Shown piece by piece: positions 14,517 to 14,568 of a stretch of 14,568 nucleotides of DNA. The notes below the pieces were generated by a model. It made no database searches. It saw nothing but the letters and a program-made list of their open reading frames with translations, and was not told where the DNA came from. Numbering within the stretch: position 1 is the first letter of the stretch; every line of letters starts with the position of its first letter. The stretch comes from Clostridiales bacterium (GTDB lineage: Bacteria > Bacillota > Clostridia > Lachnospirales > Lachnospiraceae), in the NCBI GenBank assembly GCA_019420275.1, contig JAHZHN010000021.1:1-14568 (forward strand), in the 5' to 3' direction. Position numbers and translations under genes: made by a program.

Positions 14517-14568
14517 GGCTCCATGGTCAAGCGGTTAAGACATCGCCCTTTCACGGCGGTAACACGGG
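14517..14568 (+). tRNA. tRNA-Glu (anticodon TTC), truncated by the window end
   Basis: GGCTCCA begins the acceptor stem, followed by T-G, a D arm with GTC/GAC pairing, and an anticodon stem TCGCC/GGCGG around the loop CTTTCAC. The anticodon TTC (14550-14552) reads Glu codons. The sequence then enters the variable loop and the T-stem 5' side (ACACGGG), where the window ends. A cluster of tRNAs or rRNAs may follow. Confidence 0.93.

Noticed and set aside
1..14568. CRISPR arrays, attachment sites, phage genes
   Set aside because: No regularly spaced repeats, integrase or phage structural genes are visible in the window.

Overview
The window looks like a piece of a Lachnospiraceae-type (Clostridia) gut bacterial chromosome. 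This rests on moderate-to-low G+C, strong AGGAGG ribosome binding sites, a CUT1 sugar ABC transporter without its own ATPase, a YesM/YesN-type two-component system, an IS1182-like transposase remnant and a DUF3810 protein. The assignment comes from gene content and style only; no species can be named.

Layout. Positions 1-1400 hold a wrecked IS1182-family insertion sequence on the minus strand. Its transposase is broken by an internal deletion/frameshift, and its 3' part is fused in frame to the C-terminal tail of a D-2-hydroxyacid dehydrogenase gene. A minus-strand operon follows, read from 8006 down to 1517: MalF-like permease, MalG-like permease with an unusually large insert, secreted GH16 hydrolase with a ricin-type lectin domain, Gfo/Idh/MocA oxidoreductase, and a DUF4091 (GH123-like) putative glycosidase. 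It ends in a clear intrinsic terminator at about 1453-1490. Divergent from it, on the plus strand, is the lipoprotein substrate-binding protein (8233-9585) with its own terminator. Convergent to that is the overlapping yesN-type response regulator and yesM-type sensor kinase pair (9637-13090, minus). A DUF3810 membrane protein with an HELSH motif (13296-14405, plus) and a truncated tRNA-Glu(TTC) gene close the window.

How it fits together (inference). The sensor kinase would perceive a glycan or bound-ligand signal, and the AraC-type regulator would act at the 226-bp divergent control region. That region carries three copies of a TCACCATTT-type half-site, two in direct orientation 22 bp apart and one inverted. 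Secreted GH16 would cut a beta-galactan-, beta-glucan- or mucin-type chain. The lipoprotein and two permeases, with an ATPase encoded elsewhere, would import the products, and the DUF4091 enzyme and NAD(P)-dependent oxidoreductase would process them in the cytoplasm. This enzyme combination, the Cys motif in the oxidoreductase and the enlarged MalG-type subunit make the locus a candidate for a poorly described glycan-use system. The substrate cannot be read from sequence alone.
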